Below, piece by piece: positions 17,455 to 27,014 of a DNA stretch of 64,000 nucleotides (its first letter is position 1; every line of letters starts with the position of its first letter). Under the pieces are notes generated by a model, which had not been told where the DNA came from, made no database searches, and saw nothing but the letters and a program-made list of their open reading frames with translations. The translations under genes were made by a program, and so were the position numbers. Origin of the DNA: Salinibacter sp. 10B (GTDB taxonomy: Bacteria > Bacteroidota > Rhodothermia > Rhodothermales > Salinibacteraceae). The stretch covers positions 2,345,909 to 2,409,908 of the forward strand of contig NZ_MQWC01000004.1 in NCBI RefSeq assembly GCF_002954405.1. The letters are read 5' to 3'.

Positions 17455-19092
17455 TTAGTTCACCGTGCCGTCCTGCGTGATCTTCGCCCAGCCCTCGGAC
17501 AGCTTCCAGTCTGCTCCCGGACCAAAGGCGCCGCGGAAGTCGACAGCGGTCCAGCTATCGTTCACGCCCGGCGACTTCGCTCCGAAGTCGCTCGGCTTGT
17601 TGGCCCCGCTGGTTGCGGCGTTGGCCGGCGCCGGGGTGAAGCTCTGAATCGCACCGTTGCCGCCCTCCCGCGTGATGCTCGCAAGGGGGCTGTCGGTCAC
17701 GATTTCGTTGCTCTCGGCGCGGAGGTAGTTGGCAAGATTCGTCCGGAAGGCCTCGCCACGATCGCCCGACGGATTGCCGTCGTCGCCCGTGGTGAGCTGG
17801 ATGAGGCTCTCGAACGTCGTCTGGTCCCCAAAGTCCGGACCGATGTTGTACCAGAGGTTGTCCTGGTGCTCCAGCTCCCCTGCGGCCCAGCGATTGGCAG
17901 CGTCTTCGTCGCCATCCAGGTCTTCAATCTGGATGCCCGCGTTGGTTCGCCCCCCGGTGAAGATGCTGTTGTGGTAGGACGTCGCGTTGTTGTCGCGATG
18001 AATGATGAAGGGATCATTCGCATCGCCCGACACATCGCTCACGCTCGGGCCCATGCCGATGTACGTGGCATTGGAAACGATCGACTCGGCGTACGGCGTG
18101 GCCCCTTCCGGCGAGCCAGCCCCGTCCATCTCAGAGGCACGTCCGGCCGTATTTCCGCCCTGAACGGCGAGCCAGAACTGGTTACTGCCCCGAAATCCCT
18201 GGTCGATGTCAAAGGCATCGTCCGATTCGTAGGCCGTAATCAGGTACTTGGTGTTCACCGTTCCGCCGAACCACTCAAAGCCGTCGTCGGCACTGGCGTA
18301 GGACTCGACGTACTCGATGGTCGATCCGGCACCGACGCCCCCGAGCGTGAGTCCCTGAATCTCATCTCCGTTTCCGAGCTGCGTGCCCGTGTGGCGGATG
18401 GAGACGAACTTGAACGTCCCGATGCTGTGATCGGCGTTCTGGCCGCCGTACAGGATGCGGGCCCCGGTGTTGTCCGGTACTCCCTCAACCGCAACCTGCG
18501 ACCCGTTGTTGGTCGGCGCGTCGCCGAGAAGGATCACACCGCCCCAGAGTCCGCGGTCGTCCCGACCAAGCTCCTCTTCCTCTGCTCGGACCGAGGTGAA
18601 CACAATCGGATCGGAGGCCGTCCCTTCGGCCTGAATCACGCCGCCGGACGCCACAATGAGGGCCGACGCATCCGCGCCGCCGCCGAGCCGTCCCTGAATT
18701 TCGGTGCCGGCTTCGATATTGAGGGTGTCGCCCGGATTCACGAAGACAAATCCATTCAGCTCGTAGGTCTTGTCGCTCGACCACGTGACCGAATTGCCGT
18801 CTGCGTCTGGCGGTACCACTCCATTATTTCCCACGTCGGTCACCCGAACGCGCTCCGCCGTCCCATCGTCATCCGAATCCACCTCAACCATGGTATCCGA
18901 TTCGTCCACGGGGCCCGGCTCAAGGAGTCCCACCTCTTCGTCCCCATTGCCATTTCCGTCTCCATTTCCGACGCCTCCATTTCCACTCGAGTCGCACCCC
19001 GTGACGAACACGAGGGCCGGCACGAAGAGAAGAAGGAGCATCCATCGAAGCGATGTCCCTGCTTTCGACGCAAATCTGTGTGCAAGTTTCAT
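17455..19092 (-). CDS. Surface lipoprotein with beta-helix-like repeats
   Basis: A 545-residue lipoprotein: hydrophobic N-terminus with lipobox FVTGC (Cys ~33), a Gly/Asn/Asp-rich flexible linker (GNGDGNGNGDEE), then the repeated segment shared with the gene at 15783: VTWSSD, FVNPGDTLNIEAGTEIQG, ADASALIVASGGVIQAEGTA, RGLWGGVILLGDAPTN, FVSIRHTG, IQGLTLGGVGAGSTIEYVESY, ADDGFEWFGG and FDIDQGFRGSNQFWLAVQ. It sits between the paralogue and a TonB receptor, all on the minus strand. Lipidation suggests display at the outer membrane, possibly as a partner of the receptor. The family role is not established; no catalytic motif is visible. Confidence 0.82.
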   Translation of the reverse strand: MKLAHRFASKAGTSLRWMLLLLFVPALVFVTGCDSSGNGGVGNGDGNGNGDEEVGLLEPGPVDESDTMVEVDSDDDGTAERVRVTDVGNNGVVPPDADGNSVTWSSDKTYELNGFVFVNPGDTLNIEAGTEIQGRLGGGADASALIVASGGVIQAEGTASDPIVFTSVRAEEEELGRDDRGLWGGVILLGDAPTNNGSQVAVEGVPDNTGARILYGGQNADHSIGTFKFVSIRHTGTQLGNGDEIQGLTLGGVGAGSTIEYVESYASADDGFEWFGGTVNTKYLITAYESDDAFDIDQGFRGSNQFWLAVQGGNTAGRASEMDGAGSPEGATPYAESIVSNATYIGMGPSVSDVSGDANDPFIIHRDNNATSYHNSIFTGGRTNAGIQIEDLDGDEDAANRWAAGELEHQDNLWYNIGPDFGDQTTFESLIQLTTGDDGNPSGDRGEAFRTNLANYLRAESNEIVTDSPLASITREGGNGAIQSFTPAPANAATSGANKPSDFGAKSPGVNDSWTAVDFRGAFGPGADWKLSEGWAKITQDGTVN

Positions 19093-19178
19093 TATCCGTG
19101 TGTGGTCTTAAAGAGAGAGTACACGATGCAGCGTGGGAGCGGAGTTTTTAATTCCATAACACCCTCCCACGAACCACC

Positions 19179-19212
19179 GAAGGGGCGAGCCGACACTGCG
19201 GCTCGCCCCTTC
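19179..19212 (-). terminator. Strong hairpin downstream of the TonB receptor gene
   Basis: Perfect 14-bp stem (19179-19192 with 19199-19212, GAAGGGGCGAGCCG arm) and a 6-base loop, 80 bases past the TonB receptor stop. No T-tract follows, so termination or mRNA 3'-end protection are both possible. It separates the receptor from the lipoprotein gene. Confidence 0.6.
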
Positions 19213-19291
19213 GAGGTGTGGATGTAAGTGTTGGTCGTGGTGCGCCCGGAACGACGAAAGAGCCCTGGTCCGGCCTCAGGCAACAGCGTCC

Positions 19292-22126
19292 TCAGTACCG
19301 GTAGGACACGCCGACCGACACGCTGCGCCCAAGCGGACGCTGGTCGTTCACGAACTCATTTCCTTTGAAGGTCTGTGACACGATCTCCTCGCTGTCCAAA
19401 ATATTTTTGACCGACACCGACGCCGTCACTCCCCTGATCAGTCGCTGCGAGACGTTGGCATCGAGCGTGCTCCGGGCCCGCTCGAAGATGTTCGCGCCGT
19501 TCGCCGATACGGTCTGGAGCCGGTCCCCAAACCGGTTGAAGAAGACGTTGACGCTCGTGCCCGACGCCGGATTGTCGTACCCGGCATTTAGATTGACAAG
19601 GTAAGGCGATTGCCCCTGGAGCTGGCGCGTCTCGTCCGGGTTCTCCTGAAACTGCCGAAGAAGCCCCAGAACCGCCTCCGTGCGGTCGATGCGAGACTGA
19701 GTGAGCGTGAGATTGCCGCCGACTTGCACGTGCTCCAGCCAGGAGGCGAGGCCGTCAAGCTGCTTCTGCGCTTCCAGTTCCAGCCCGTAGACTGTTGCGC
19801 TTTCCCGATTTCTGTAGGTGATAATCCCCTGGTCGACAGACTCTGTGACAAAGGTCCGCTCGATCGGGTCGGTAAAGTCTTTGTAGTACACGCTGGCCGA
19901 CAGCAGTTCGCCGGGCCGCGGAAACCACTCCCAGCGCAGATCGAAGTTGTGGACGGTCGTGCGGTCGAGGTTCGGATTTCCGCGTTCGGTGAAGTCGCCG
20001 ATGAAGTTGAACGACTGGAACGGAGCAAATTCTCGAAAGGACGGCAATGCGATGGTGCGTCCGTACGCCGCTCGCATGTTCATGTCCTCTCGAAGCGACC
20101 ACACGAGATTGGCGGAGGGGAGCACATCGAGCTGTGAAAATGAGCCCTGTGTGGCGTTGTCGAGTGTGCTCAGCGCCATGTCCGTATACTCCAACCGGAC
20201 GCCCCCGATAAATTCAAGAGACGACAGGCCCGGGACCGGGGTCTCTGTCATAAGGTAGCCGGCGCCGCGGTCCAGATTGCCGTCGTAATTGCCGCCCTGC
20301 GAGGGTACTTCCGTCACGAACGTCCCGAAGCTTCCGTCCTCCTGGATGCCCGCTCGCGCACCTACGTATTCGTCCGGGCTCCCACTGTATCCGACCCCAA
20401 TGGGGGCATCGTGCTTAAAAATGCGTTCCCGAAACTCGCGGGTCTTCGTCTGGACACTGCCCCCAGCTTCGAGAATGGCCGCCCCGACCGGGATCTTGAG
20501 CGAGACCTCGCTCGACCAATTCTGCTCCGTGAGATCCCGAAAGTATCGGGTCGGAAGCCCCGTTACCGGCCCCGAGATTGCATACGACGTGTCGTTCGCC
20601 TCAGGGGAAAACTCGTTGGGGAAAAAGCGACCGTCCGGCTCGTCTCGTCCAACGACCGAAAGAGCGGTTTTCCATTCGAGCCGAACGCCCTCCCGCCCAC
20701 TGCCAAACTGGTGCATTCCTTCGATCTCTCCGGTTCGCACCGTACGTCTGATGAGGCGGGACACTCGCGTCTCAAACCGCCGATCCCCGGAGATATTGTC
20801 ACGGGGAAGAATGCCGGATTCAGAACGGGCAATCTGCTCCTCGTCGCGGTTGTAGAGCAGCCGCACGCCGAGCTCGTGGTTGGGGGCAACCTGGAACGAC
20901 ATTCCGGCGAGCCCGCCCCAAAGCGTCTCTTCCACTCCGCGCTGCGTCGTATAGGAGGCTTCCGGTTTGAGCCGCTCCGAGTCGATGCTCGTTTGCGAAA
21001 AGCGGGCCGTCGTCCCGCCGCTGTAGCCCGAAAAGGACTCGTCGTATGAGAGCGAGGCAATCACGCCGAGCGATCGGTCGCCCAGCACAGAGAACTGGTT
21101 GCCGAAGGCGACCTCTCCACTTCGATTTCCAAGCACATCGTTCGCCCTCGGGGAGATGCCCGTCGCAAACGCCCTCGTGAGCTGGTTCAAGGCCTCCTGT
21201 CGTTCAGGAACGGACGACGGACTGGGGGGAAGGAGATCACTATCTGCAATCGCCGGCACGTCCTCTAATCCGCTTGGGGGACGCAAAATATTGCCGCCAA
21301 TGCCAACCTCCGTATTGTAGGAGCTCGAAAACGACGCCGTAAGGAAAACATCGTCCGGAAACGACTTCGTCGTGATGTCGACCGCCCCTCCCGTAAAGGT
21401 CCCGGGCTTGTCGGGAGTAAAGGACTTCGTGGTTACAATATTGTCAATCAGACTCGACGGAAAAATGTCGAGGGCCACGCTGTTTCCGTCGGGATCGGCA
21501 TTCGGAAGTGTGGTGCCATTCAACTGAACGGTCACGTATCGCCCCTGCAGGCCGCGCACGTTCACGTATTTGCCCTCGACGACGGAGGCTCCAGTCACAT
21601 TCCCCATGGCGCTCGCCGCACTTCCTGCCCCGGCCCGCCCAATCGCCTCGGCGCTGATGGCATTGCTGACAGACGCGGCCTTGGCTCGATCGGTAAGCAT
21701 CCCTGCCTCTGAATCGCGGGCGGCCTCCGCCTCGATCACCACCTCATCGAGCTCCGCCGTCTGCTCGGACAGCGTGACATCGATCTTCGTCGTCTGTCCG
21801 GCCGTCACCTCCACCCCCGTCACGGTTTTCTCTTGGAAGCCGACGAACGAAAACAAGACATCATACGTCCCCGCCTCCAGGCCGGTCAACCGATACCGAC
21901 CGTTGAGGTCAGTGGAGGTGCCGGTCGTGGTGCCCTTGATCGAAACGTTGGCCCCGGGCAGCGGCTCGCCCTGCTGGGCATCAACGATCACGCCCGCCAC
22001 CGTCCCCGTCTTCGGTTTGTTCTGAGACGCAGGATCCTGCGCAGGGGCCGGAGATGTGGCGAGTCCAAACCCGAGAAGAATGGCGATCGCGAGTTTGGTA
22101 ACGCCTCGCAGGCAGTCGTCGACCAT
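19292..22126 (-). CDS. TonB-dependent outer-membrane receptor
   Basis: A 944-residue outer-membrane transporter energised by TonB. Signal peptide to ~29 (ATSPAPAQ), a carboxypeptidase-regulatory-like beta-sandwich (~42-120, GTVAGVIVDAQQGEPLPGAN ... FVGFQEKTVTG), a plug domain (~130-260, VNVRGLQGRYVTVQLNG, DIFPSSLIDNIVTTKSF, GGAVDITTKSFP), and a 22-strand barrel ending in the aromatic SVSVGVSYRY. The plug resembles the class found with right-handed beta-helix partners rather than SusC; no SusD-type gene is adjacent. The two paralogous surface proteins downstream on the same strand are the likely functional partners. The substrate is unknown. Confidence 0.93.
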   Translation of the reverse strand: MVDDCLRGVTKLAIAILLGFGLATSPAPAQDPASQNKPKTGTVAGVIVDAQQGEPLPGANVSIKGTTTGTSTDLNGRYRLTGLEAGTYDVLFSFVGFQEKTVTGVEVTAGQTTKIDVTLSEQTAELDEVVIEAEAARDSEAGMLTDRAKAASVSNAISAEAIGRAGAGSAASAMGNVTGASVVEGKYVNVRGLQGRYVTVQLNGTTLPNADPDGNSVALDIFPSSLIDNIVTTKSFTPDKPGTFTGGAVDITTKSFPDDVFLTASFSSSYNTEVGIGGNILRPPSGLEDVPAIADSDLLPPSPSSVPERQEALNQLTRAFATGISPRANDVLGNRSGEVAFGNQFSVLGDRSLGVIASLSYDESFSGYSGGTTARFSQTSIDSERLKPEASYTTQRGVEETLWGGLAGMSFQVAPNHELGVRLLYNRDEEQIARSESGILPRDNISGDRRFETRVSRLIRRTVRTGEIEGMHQFGSGREGVRLEWKTALSVVGRDEPDGRFFPNEFSPEANDTSYAISGPVTGLPTRYFRDLTEQNWSSEVSLKIPVGAAILEAGGSVQTKTREFRERIFKHDAPIGVGYSGSPDEYVGARAGIQEDGSFGTFVTEVPSQGGNYDGNLDRGAGYLMTETPVPGLSSLEFIGGVRLEYTDMALSTLDNATQGSFSQLDVLPSANLVWSLREDMNMRAAYGRTIALPSFREFAPFQSFNFIGDFTERGNPNLDRTTVHNFDLRWEWFPRPGELLSASVYYKDFTDPIERTFVTESVDQGIITYRNRESATVYGLELEAQKQLDGLASWLEHVQVGGNLTLTQSRIDRTEAVLGLLRQFQENPDETRQLQGQSPYLVNLNAGYDNPASGTSVNVFFNRFGDRLQTVSANGANIFERARSTLDANVSQRLIRGVTASVSVKNILDSEEIVSQTFKGNEFVNDQRPLGRSVSVGVSYRY

Positions 22127-22609
22127 GCGTACGGAAGGGAGTCGGTGTCAAGATAGCGAGCGGAACGGCTCCTGGGCAGATCGTTTGCCCCGCCCAAGAG
22201 GCATCCGAGGATCCGTACTCCACCATAAGACCTGGATGTAACCCCGCCATTACGACGACATTACCCTTCTATTAACGACTAGATCTTTCCTGTGCCTTCA
22301 CGCAATCTGTTTTTTAAGTTTGCACCTTTTCTCCATTCCCGTCCGCCCTCCTCCCACCCGATGAATTTCGACGAAGATTTAGCCGAATGCCCTGGATGAC
22401 GAGGTTCGACCCTGCATCTTTGGCCCCCACCCGTTGGTTTTCCTTCCGGTCCGAGTGTTATGGTACAGCGGCCCGATGGTCGTGACGGGCAGCTCCCTGA
22501 CCAGGATCGCACTCCGCCATCCGAGACGCCCCCACGAGATGCGGAGCCCTCTCCATCGCGGCCGAGAATCCGGTGCATATGCCCTTGCTCATCCAGTCCG
22601 CCGCTCTCT
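22127..22609. other. Divergent promoter region, no gene seen
   Basis: About 480 bases between the TonB receptor and the MFS transporter, A/T-richer around 22240-22340. It should contain promoters for both genes. An in-frame ATG at 22460 would lengthen the MFS protein by 50 Pro/Ser/Arg-rich residues that look unlike coding sequence. I see no cobalamin or other riboswitch motif. Confidence 0.5.
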
Positions 22610-23866
22610 GTGTCTAATTCGAAGACGGCGAATCCATACCTGATCCTCTTTGCGCTCTGGCTGATGATGTTCTCGGCCAGCAGCCAGTTGATCATCATGG
22701 TGCCGATCCTCCCGGAAATTGCGGACACTCTGGGAGTAAATGCCGTCCTGCGCGGGATGCTGCTTACGGCCTACGCCCTGTCGTTGGGTGCCTCGGCCCT
22801 CATCACGGGCCCGGCGTCCGACCGGGTGGGCCGCCGCAAGATTCTGCTCTACGGCTCCGGCATTCTGGCCGTCACGCTCACCCTCCACACCGTGGCGGCC
22901 GACTACGAGCTGCTCCTCCTCATGCGCCTGCTGGCTGGCATCGGTGGCGGCATGCTGAGCGGCGGTACGGTGGCGTACGTGGGTGACTACTTTCCCTACG
23001 AGCAGCGCGGCTGGGCCAACGGCTGGGTCATGAGCGGAACTGCCTTCGGCCAGGTCCTGGGCGTGCCTCTCGGCAAGGTGTTGGCCACCGGCTTCGGCTA
23101 TCGGTGGCCCTTTCTGATGTTTGCCATTACGATGGCCCTGGCCACCGTCCTCATCTGGCTCTTCGTGCCACAGCCGAACGCGGACCTGGACGAAGAGCCC
23201 CTTACCCCCCGCCGCTTCCTCCAGAAATATCGGTACCTCCTCGGCGGCTCCGAGATCGTCGCCGCCGTCCTCGCCTATTTCCTGATGTTTTGCGGCTTCG
23301 GCCTCTTTACGTCGTTTCTTCCGACGTGGCTGGAAACGGAAATTGGCATCTCGGGCTACAGCATCGCGCTCCTCTTCGCCATCGGGGGCACGGCGAACGT
23401 GCTGGCCTCGCCCCTCGCGGGACGCATCTCCGACGAGGTGGGGCGCAAACCGCTGGTGGTGTGGTCGTGCCTGGCCTTGGGCCTGCTGTGCGCGGTGGCC
23501 CCTGCATTGATCGTCGGCTTTACGTCGGCCTCCATCCTCTTCTTCCTGGCGATGATCTCAGTCGGAATCCGGATCAGCCCCCTCCAGTCCCTCATGACGG
23601 CCCTCGTGTCGGACGACAAACGCGGGCTTCTGATGGGAATGGCGATCAGCCTGGGACAAGGCGGCTTCGGGATCGGAAGCTTCGTGGCAAGCCTCACCTA
23701 CGGCCCGTTCGGCTACACCAGCAACGCTATGGCCGGGGCCCTCGCGATGGTCCTCATGGCGGCCCTCGTCCATTGGGGACTGCCTGAACCCTCCCTCTCC
23801 TCGTCCGACTCTCCTTCTCCGCCTCCTGCCTCCTCCCAGTCCCCAAGCGTCGCCGAGGCGCCGTGA
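22610..23866 (+). CDS. MFS transporter
   Basis: A 418-residue major facilitator with 12 predicted helices. The loop 2-3 signature appears as GPASDRVGRRKILLYG (~60-76), motif B-like LMRLLAGIGGGMLSGG, and the repeat of motif A in the second half as SPLAGRISDEVGRKPLVV. The order suggests a drug:H+ antiporter-type or sugar-phosphate-type exporter; the substrate cannot be read. The GTG at 22610 places the first helix (NPYLILFALWLMMFSAS) at the usual distance; the ATG at 22460 is the alternative. The C-terminal tail is Ser/Pro rich. Confidence 0.9.
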   Translation: MSNSKTANPYLILFALWLMMFSASSQLIIMVPILPEIADTLGVNAVLRGMLLTAYALSLGASALITGPASDRVGRRKILLYGSGILAVTLTLHTVAADYELLLLMRLLAGIGGGMLSGGTVAYVGDYFPYEQRGWANGWVMSGTAFGQVLGVPLGKVLATGFGYRWPFLMFAITMALATVLIWLFVPQPNADLDEEPLTPRRFLQKYRYLLGGSEIVAAVLAYFLMFCGFGLFTSFLPTWLETEIGISGYSIALLFAIGGTANVLASPLAGRISDEVGRKPLVVWSCLALGLLCAVAPALIVGFTSASILFFLAMISVGIRISPLQSLMTALVSDDKRGLLMGMAISLGQGGFGIGSFVASLTYGPFGYTSNAMAGALAMVLMAALVHWGLPEPSLSSSDSPSPPPASSQSPSVAEAP

Positions 23867-24271
23867 GCGTAGCGAACAAGTGCTTTCAGACTGCGCCCTG
23901 ACCAAGGAGATCTGGGATCTCCAGGGAGGAAGCAGTTTTAGACTGTGCCGTGAGCACACGACTCGGGCCGTACCGTTCCCACCGTCAGCAAACCGAAGAA
24001 CGAATCGTCGCCCACCGTCCCAATTCATGGGGCCCGAGTTTGTCCCTGCCCTTGCTCGTGCATGCTCTACCACCAGGTGCCAGAGCCAACAACCGTAACA
24101 ATACGCCTGTACGCTCCCATGACGCGTCGAGGACGCCCCCTCGTCGAGAGGGCCGTCGGCACTCTCTGCGCGGGTCCTCCGTATACGGGACGGCGCGGGC
24201 CCGTGAAGGGGCCGCCAATCACGGCCGCGCGCCTCTCGCCGCCTCGCCCCTCATCTAGTTTTTGAAGCGCC
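23867..24271. other. Intergenic, small hairpin only
   Basis: 405 bases between the MFS and DUF389 genes. A short perfect hairpin (23906-23922, GGAGATC stem, TGG loop) lies 40 bases after the MFS stop and may terminate it. No credible gene is seen. Confidence 0.45.
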
Positions 24272-25273
24272 GTGGCCCTTCGGCTCGTGGACATCTACCG
24301 GCCCGACGACGCCGGTTCGCTCAATTTGCCCGACAATACTTATACGGTCCTCGGGCACTGGACGTACGCCCTGGATGAGAATCAGCGCGTCGACCGCGTG
24401 CTGCTGGAGATGGAAGAGACCGAAGCCTTTCTCGACTGGGTGGACGACGCCCTTCCCGTAGAGCATCGGGTCGTGCTCCAATCGGTCGAGGCGACGCTGC
24501 CCCGCCCCGAACCGGAGGAGGAAAACGAAGAATCCGAGGCGGAGCCGGACGCGGAAGACGAGTCGGTGTCGGTGAATCGCATTAGCCGGGCGGAGCTGTA
24601 CGAGGATGCGAGGGATGCTACTTCGGTATCGGGCTCGTTCGTGGCACTTACCCTTCTTTCCACCATCGTGGCGGCTGGGGGCATGCTTCGCAATCAGACG
24701 GCCGTCGTGATTGGTGCGATGATGATCGCGCCTCTCCTCGGCCCGAGCCTCGCCCTGGCCCTCAGCACGACGCTCGGCGACCGGTCGCTGCTGGGTCGGT
24801 CGCTCTGGGCCAATATTCTCGGGGGAGGCCTCGCATTCGGGGGAGCGCTCGGAATGGGTCTTCTGCTTCCGGTCGACCCTACAATTGAGGAGATCGCCGC
24901 CCGCACCATGATCGGATTGCCTGACGTGGCCCTTGCTGCGGCCGCCGGAGCGGCGGGCGTACTGGCCATGACCCGTGCCCAGGCCACGGGCCTGGTTGGG
25001 GTGATGGTGGCGGTGGCACTGCTGCCACCTGCTGTGGCTTTGGGACTACTACTGGGGGCCGGTCATCTGACTGAAGCCCTGCAAGCGGGGCTTCTCACCG
25101 CAACGAATATTGTGGCTCTGAATCTGGCCGCCGTGTGCACGTTCTTCGTCATGGGCGTACGCCCCCGTGACTGGCGTGACCTGGAGCAGGCCCGCACCTC
25201 CATCCGCCTTGCTCTTGTGCTCTGGGGCGGGGCCCTCGCCCTGCTGATTGCCCTTCTTTGGCTGAGTGGGTAG
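24272..25273 (+). CDS. DUF389 (TIGR00341-type) membrane protein
   Basis: A 333-residue protein: an N-terminal soluble ferredoxin-like part (~1-75), an acidic linker (PEPEEENEESEAEPDAEDE), then the DUF389 membrane domain with six helices and the family signature NQTAVVIGAMMIAPLLGPSLALAL (in pieces VVIGAMMIAPLLGPS and LALALST), followed by GRSLWANILGG and VAVALLPPAVALGL. The family is widespread but without an assigned reaction. GTG start at 24272 chosen from family N-terminus (LRLVDIYRP). It stands alone. Confidence 0.9.
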   Translation: MALRLVDIYRPDDAGSLNLPDNTYTVLGHWTYALDENQRVDRVLLEMEETEAFLDWVDDALPVEHRVVLQSVEATLPRPEPEEENEESEAEPDAEDESVSVNRISRAELYEDARDATSVSGSFVALTLLSTIVAAGGMLRNQTAVVIGAMMIAPLLGPSLALALSTTLGDRSLLGRSLWANILGGGLAFGGALGMGLLLPVDPTIEEIAARTMIGLPDVALAAAAGAAGVLAMTRAQATGLVGVMVAVALLPPAVALGLLLGAGHLTEALQAGLLTATNIVALNLAAVCTFFVMGVRPRDWRDLEQARTSIRLALVLWGGALALLIALLWLSG

Positions 25274-25610
25274 GCCTGCGAGCATCGGGGCCCCTGCCCC
25301 TCCCCACCAAATCTGGAAGCGCTTTCAGCCAAATCCCTATCCTCTCTTATCCAGATCCATTGCGCGCTACCGTTCCGTTCCCCCGATCTTAACGATCGCA
25401 AAGGGATGCGTGTCTCAATTCTTCTTTTCTCATTCGACTTCTCGCCCTTTTTCTATGTCGACTCCTCCTCGCTTTTCTCTTCCGACCTCCTCTTCGAACC
25501 GCTCTCCGTACCTTCGGCCTCTTCCCCCGGGCCAGCCGCCCGAGGACCTTTCGTGTCTCGATGATACACCGCCTCCCCTCCGTCCCGCACGCCCCCCAAA
25601 CCGACGGGAC
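25274..25610. other. Intergenic with a LacI-like palindrome
   Basis: 337 bases before the MITE-like element. It holds a 14-bp palindrome-like site TGGAAGCGCTTTCA at 25314-25327. A short frame from an ATG at 25455 (52 codons, Pro/Ser/Arg rich) is not convincing as a gene. Confidence 0.45.
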
Positions 25611-25739
25611 TAGTGGTCAGTCAAGCTGAGGATGCCGGCTGTCGAATTGAACACGCTGTGTTGAATACGGCATTCTGCGGCCTGAATACGGTCCACAAGC
25701 CGGGGTTTGACCCGACATGGAAACCATGACGTACCACTA
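25611..25739. mobile_element. MITE-like element, copy A
   Basis: 129-bp element with imperfect terminal inverted repeats (TAGTGGTCAGTCA against TAGTGGTACGTCA read from the other end, 11 of 13), non-coding, and with a second copy of identical length at 62819-62947 (about 104 of 129 positions the same, ungapped by hand alignment). The middle 45 bases are almost identical and include the palindromic AACACGCTGTGTT. No transposase for it is in the window. Edges read TA at each side. Confidence 0.7.
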
Positions 25740-26162
25740 ATGCACTCCCGTTCGCATTGGAGCATGGGTGCTTTTCAGTTCGGGGGGGGGGGGGCAAAGT
25801 GAACCCGTCCCAGACGTACCTGTGACCAGTCTCCATCGAGTCTGGCGCATTTCCGTTCCTCGCTCTCGTGCTCCTGCGCACGCAACAGATCGGCGTCGGA
25901 GCAAGAGGTCTTACAGATCCGTTGCTCTCCCTCTTCCCTGAGAATCTGCACCTCTGCGTCCTGCCCCCTATGTTTTTGGTGTGTCTGCACTGCACGTGTG
26001 CGCAAGTTCCAGCGCCTCCACGACGGGTCGTCCATCGTGCCCGCTGCGTTTCTCCCGCTCCGTTCCGGGAGCAAGAACTCCTGCACGATGCCTGGACCGC
26101 CCTATCCACGCCCGCGTGCATGGCCACTTCGCATGTACTGCTGATCCTCTTTGCGCCTGCCT
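25740..26162. other. Intergenic with a G13 tract and an unassigned minus-strand frame
   Basis: 423 bases. A run of 13 G (25782-25794) sits 43 bases after the MITE-like element. On the minus strand 26086-25775 is open for 103 codons and ends inside this tract; its Arg/Glu-rich product resembles no family I know and it may be chance or a decayed insertion. No other gene is seen. Confidence 0.4.
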
Positions 26163-27014
26163 ATGACCTCTGCTCGCCCACTTTTTGCCGTTGCTTTCCT
26201 CGTCCTGCTCGGACTAGGATGCTCGTCGAGCTCCGACTCGCCGACTCGCTCAGCCCCCGCCCCCACCGATACGCTCACCCTCGATACGAAGGCCGACTCT
26301 GTGGCCGCCCGGCTGTTGGAGGCGCACGGAGCAAATGCCTTCGCTTCGGCCCCGTATCTGCGCTTCAACTTTGCCGTCGAGTCGCCAAAGGGCACACAAG
26401 TCGTAGCACGGCACCTCTGGAACCGATCCACCGGAGAATATCGCGTGGAGTGGAGCGAGGGGACGGACTCCTCGTACGTCGCAATCGTCAACGTCCGAGA
26501 GGTCACGAACGGCGTGCCGACCGGAAATGCGTATCTGAATGGATCTCAACTCGACGGCACGAGTGCTCAGGCTGCCCGTGAGGAGGCTTATGGGCGCTTT
26601 ATCAACGACACCTACTGGCTCCTGGCCCCGCTTAAAACATTCGATCCGGGAGTGAACCGACGCTACCTACCGGATTCGTCAACCGCCGAGCATGACGTTC
26701 TCCACCTTACGTTCGGAGAGGTGGGCCTCACGCCCGGGGACGAATACTGGCTCTATGTCTCCTCGGAAACTGGGGCACTGGACCGCTGGGCCTTCCACCT
26801 GCAGGGCATGAAGGACGAGCAGCCGCCCCAGGCATTTAACTGGACCAACGACACAACCCTCACGGCCCCGGAGGGAGAGGTGACGCTGTCGACCCGAAAG
26901 GAGGCTGTGGGCGGACGTACTGCCATTCTCACGAATGAGCTGGCCTTGCCCTCCAGTTCGCCGGACGGGGCCTTCTCCACGCCGACGCCGATGCTGGACC
27001 CGACGTCGAACTGA
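26163..27014 (+). CDS. Predicted outer-membrane lipoprotein
   Basis: A 283-residue lipoprotein. N-terminal helix with lipobox LGLGC (Cys ~21), Ser-rich tether, then a beta-rich domain: DSVAARLLEAHGANAFASAPYLRFNF, HLWNRSTGEYRVEW and TGALDRWAFHLQG, a layout like LolA/LolB- or RseB-type lipid-binding beta half-barrels. Specific function is unknown. It lies 132 bases before a LolC/E-like permease on the same strand, which supports an envelope lipid or lipoprotein role (inference). ATG 26163 is preferred to a TTG at 26151. Confidence 0.75.
   Translation: MTSARPLFAVAFLVLLGLGCSSSSDSPTRSAPAPTDTLTLDTKADSVAARLLEAHGANAFASAPYLRFNFAVESPKGTQVVARHLWNRSTGEYRVEWSEGTDSSYVAIVNVREVTNGVPTGNAYLNGSQLDGTSAQAAREEAYGRFINDTYWLLAPLKTFDPGVNRRYLPDSSTAEHDVLHLTFGEVGLTPGDEYWLYVSSETGALDRWAFHLQGMKDEQPPQAFNWTNDTTLTAPEGEVTLSTRKEAVGGRTAILTNELALPSSSPDGAFSTPTPMLDPTSN

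Noticed and set aside
17209-19227. Long plus-strand open frame over the surface lipoprotein
   Set aside because: It is antisense to a frame with signal peptide, lipobox and motifs shared with its paralogue; no family match in the plus-strand product.
25868-26581. Plus-strand frame overlapping the lipoprotein start
   Set aside because: Out of frame with the lipoprotein that has a lipobox; product Cys/Arg-rich and unlike a real protein.
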